Assembly (NCBI GenBank): GCA_028685875.1 | Contig: JAQUDD010000002.1 | Location: 107,759-171,758 of the forward strand | Length of the DNA: 64,000 nt | Direction of reading: 5' to 3' | DNA from: Candidatus Absconditabacteria bacterium | GTDB taxonomy: Bacteria; Patescibacteriota; Gracilibacteria; Absconditabacterales; Absconditicoccaceae | Part shown: positions 62,501-64,000 of the stretch, one piece after another | Position numbering within the stretch: the stretch's first letter is position 1 | How the letters are laid out: each line of letters opens with the position of its first letter | The notes under the pieces: generated by a model | Database searches by the model: none | Seen by the model: only the letters and a program-made list of their open reading frames with translations | What the model was told of the DNA's origin: nothing | Position numbers and translations under genes: made by a program

Positions 62501-64000
62501 TCCCATTCTCTGTAAAGATGTAACTTGCACTTCCTCCGTTGTTTGTGATGGTTACTCCTGTCTTGTTGAATGCAATGCTTGCTGTTACGTCTCCATTTGT
62601 GTTTCCTGTTGTTGAATAGTTGATCGTTCCAACTACTGCACTCTTGTCGATCCAGTTCACAGTCGCTGTCGCGCTTCCGGTGTTTCCGTAGGCGTCAGTG
62701 AAATGGAACGTAAAGCTTCCATTCTCCGTGAAGGTGTGAAACCAACCCGAACCCCCTTCTCCCCCTTCATAAGGGGGATCAACTGTCACTCCTGTTTTAT
62801 TGAACGTGATATTTGCTATCACATCTTCATTCGTGTTTCCTGTTGTTGAGTAGTTGATCGTTCCAATCACTGCACTTTTATCTATCCATGTTACCGTTGC
62901 TGTTGCGCTTCCGGTATTTCCGTAGGCGTCGATGAAGGTAAAGATAAAGCTTCCATTCTCCGTGAAGTTGTAGTTCGCTGATCCTCCGTTGTTTGTGATC
63001 GTTACTCCCGTCTTATTGAAGGTAATATTCGCTGTTACGTCTTGGTTCGTGTTTCCTGTTGTTGAGTAGTTGATTGTTCAAACTACTGCGCTCTTGTCGA
63101 TTCGTGTTACATTTGCGGTTGCATTTCCGGTGTTTCCGTACGCATCAGTGAAAGTAAAGGTAAAGCTTCCGTTTTGGGTAAACAGATATGAAGTATTTCC
63201 TCCATTGTTTGTGATGCTTACTCCTGTCTTATTAAATGCGATGTTCGCTGTTACATCTTGATTGGTGTTTCCTGTTGTTGAATAGCTAATTGTTCAAATT
63301 ACTGCACTCTTGTCGATCCAATTCACGGTTGCTGTCGCGCTTCCGGTGTTTCCGTAGGCATCTTCAAATTCAAACGTAAAGCTTCCATTCTCCGTGAAGC
63401 TGTAGTTTGCTGATCCTCCGTTGTTTGTGATGCTTACTCCTGTTTTATTGAAGGTAATATTCGCCGTTACGTCTTGGTTCGTGTTTCCTGTGATTGAGTA
63501 GCTAATTGTTCCAATCACTGCTGTCTTATCTATCCAGCTCACCGTTGCAGTTGTGCTTCCGGTATTTCCGTACGCATCAGTGAAAGTAAAGGTAAAGCTT
63601 CCGTTTCCTGTGAAGGTGTGAAACCAACCCGAACCCCCTTCTCCCCCTTCATAAGGGGGATCAACTGTCACTCCTGTTTTGTTAAATGCGATGTTTGCTG
63701 TTACGTCTTGGTTCGTGCTTCCTGTTGTTGAGTAGCTAATTGTTCCAATCACTGCACTCTTGTCGATCCAGCTTACTATTGCAGTTGCATTTCCAGTGTT
63801 TCCGTGGGCATCCGTGAAGTGGAACGTGAAGTTTCCGTTTCCTGTGAAGGTGTAGTTCGTTGATCCTCCGTTATTCGTGATTGTCACTCCTGTTTTATTG
63901 AAGCTAATGCTTGCTATCACATCTTCACTCGTATTTCCCGTAGTAGAATAGTTGATGGTTCAAACTACTGCACTCTTATCAATCCAAGTAATTTCATAGC
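59592..64000 (-). CDS. Giant surface protein: 72-aa Ig-like repeats and C-terminal SLH domains, N-terminus beyond window
   Basis: Runs from the right edge to TAA 59592, at least ~1,469 aa. From about 60330 to 64000 it consists of ~17 near-identical repeats of 72 aa, each like GTISYSTTGNTNQDVTASI, FNKTGVTITNNGGSANYTF, TENGSFTFEFEDAYGNTG, SATATVNWIDKSAV, of the bacterial Ig-like type seen in adhesins. A Ser/Pro linker follows, then an SLH region (TITRAELGTLFSRLLRRN, VTRAEVAKIISVYATKFL). The glycine of IGTI is TGA in nine repeats and GGA in eight. Likely a wall-anchored adhesin or S-layer-like fibre. Repeats 12 and 16 carry a GGEGGSGWFH insert. Confidence 0.85.
62737..62791. repeat. Insert element in a repeat unit, copy 1
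   Basis: Replaces the usual NNGGSANYTF segment and adds 18 bp. It contains an imperfect palindrome (CCCCCTT...AAGGGGG) and encodes DPPYEGGEGGSGWFH. An almost identical block occurs at 63617. Confidence 0.75.
63617..63671. repeat. Insert element in a repeat unit, copy 2
   Basis: Same sequence and position within the 72-aa unit as the copy at 62737, 880 bp away. Confidence 0.75.

Larger units (their letters stand above)
60379..64000 (-). repeat. 216-bp tandem repeat array, about 17 units
   Basis: Using the GCTGTTACGTCTTGG-type block (plus strand) as anchor, units start at 60421, 60637, 60853, 61069, 61285, 61501, 61717, 61933, 62149, 62365, 62581, 62815, 63031, 63247, 63463, 63697 and 63913. 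Spacing is 216 bp except two 234-bp steps (62581-62815 and 63463-63697), which contain the extra insert. The array runs past the window edge. Confidence 0.92.

Noticed and set aside
1..64000. Reading the many TGA-interrupted genes as pseudogenes or frameshifts
   Set aside because: The breaks are only at TGA, nearly always at conserved glycines, and the frames continue perfectly afterwards.
60379..64000. CRISPR array
   Set aside because: The units are 216-bp coding tandem repeats with no unique spacers and an open reading frame throughout.
1..64000. tRNA or rRNA genes
   Set aside because: Looking for T-loop sequences and paired acceptor stems by eye gave no acceptable candidate; the gene for tRNA-Gly(UCA) must lie elsewhere.

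Overview
The window reads as a low-GC chromosome segment from a Candidate Phyla Radiation bacterium of the Absconditabacteria (SR1) / Gracilibacteria (BD1-5) type, in which UGA is glycine (translation table 25). The evidence is internal. Dozens of conserved genes are cut by in-frame TGA exactly where their families carry glycine, while TAA and TAG still end genes. In the 216-bp tandem repeats at the right edge the same glycine position is TGA in nine copies and GGA in eight. All gene coordinates below therefore read through TGA. The form II/III RuBisCO fits SR1-like relatives, but the exact phylum cannot be settled from this window.

Layout. 1-6.0 kb (minus): two coiled-coil/one-membrane-segment proteins, a SufS-type cysteine desulfurase and a secreted SLH-domain protein. 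6.1-11.0 kb (plus): CoA-binding protein, MnmA, NUDIX-like protein, a membrane-anchored cysteine-repeat protein, LspA and a small OB-fold protein. 11.1-19.6 kb: sortase (minus), a candidate structured RNA, a large SbcC-like ATPase, a HIT protein, a LytM/transglycosylase-like wall protein, RlmH and an unassigned 553-aa protein. 19.6-26 kb: HemW, lipoprotein, DUF4282-like protein, a UvrB lacking its C-terminal helicase lobe, adenylate kinase and a PriA lacking its helicase half. 27.1-31.3 kb (plus): a VirB4-type ATPase followed by two membrane proteins, the second pilin/VirB2-like. 31.4-32.9 kb: RuBisCO. 32.9-34.07 kb: a 1.2-kb gene-free stretch with a near-consensus promoter at one end and an intrinsic terminator at the other. 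34.1-41.7 kb (minus): a four-gene run of secreted or membrane-anchored proteins of no recognised family, preceded by a low-complexity repeat protein. 41.8-57.8 kb: housekeeping genes (nitroreductase, CYTH, Obg, cupin, PheA, RuvC, Map, PAP2, Dut, HAD, CysK, GltX, thioredoxin, MraY) mixed with unknowns. 57.8-64 kb: an O-antigen-ligase-like membrane protein, then the C-terminal part of a giant surface protein with about 17 repeats of 72 aa and C-terminal SLH domains.

How the genes relate. Much of the accessory content concerns the envelope: SLH proteins, sortase, LspA plus a lipoprotein, a wall hydrolase-like protein, a polysaccharide ligase, a VirB4 module and the secreted four-gene operon. This suits an episymbiotic or predatory lifestyle, though that is inference. 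The most unusual observations are palindromic elements inserted in frame inside mnmA, hemW and uvrB (with a second family inside the giant repeat protein), two truncated DNA-repair/replication proteins (UvrB, PriA), the orphan transcript candidate after RuBisCO, and a gene whose first TGA lies directly before an intrinsic terminator although UGA should not stop translation here.
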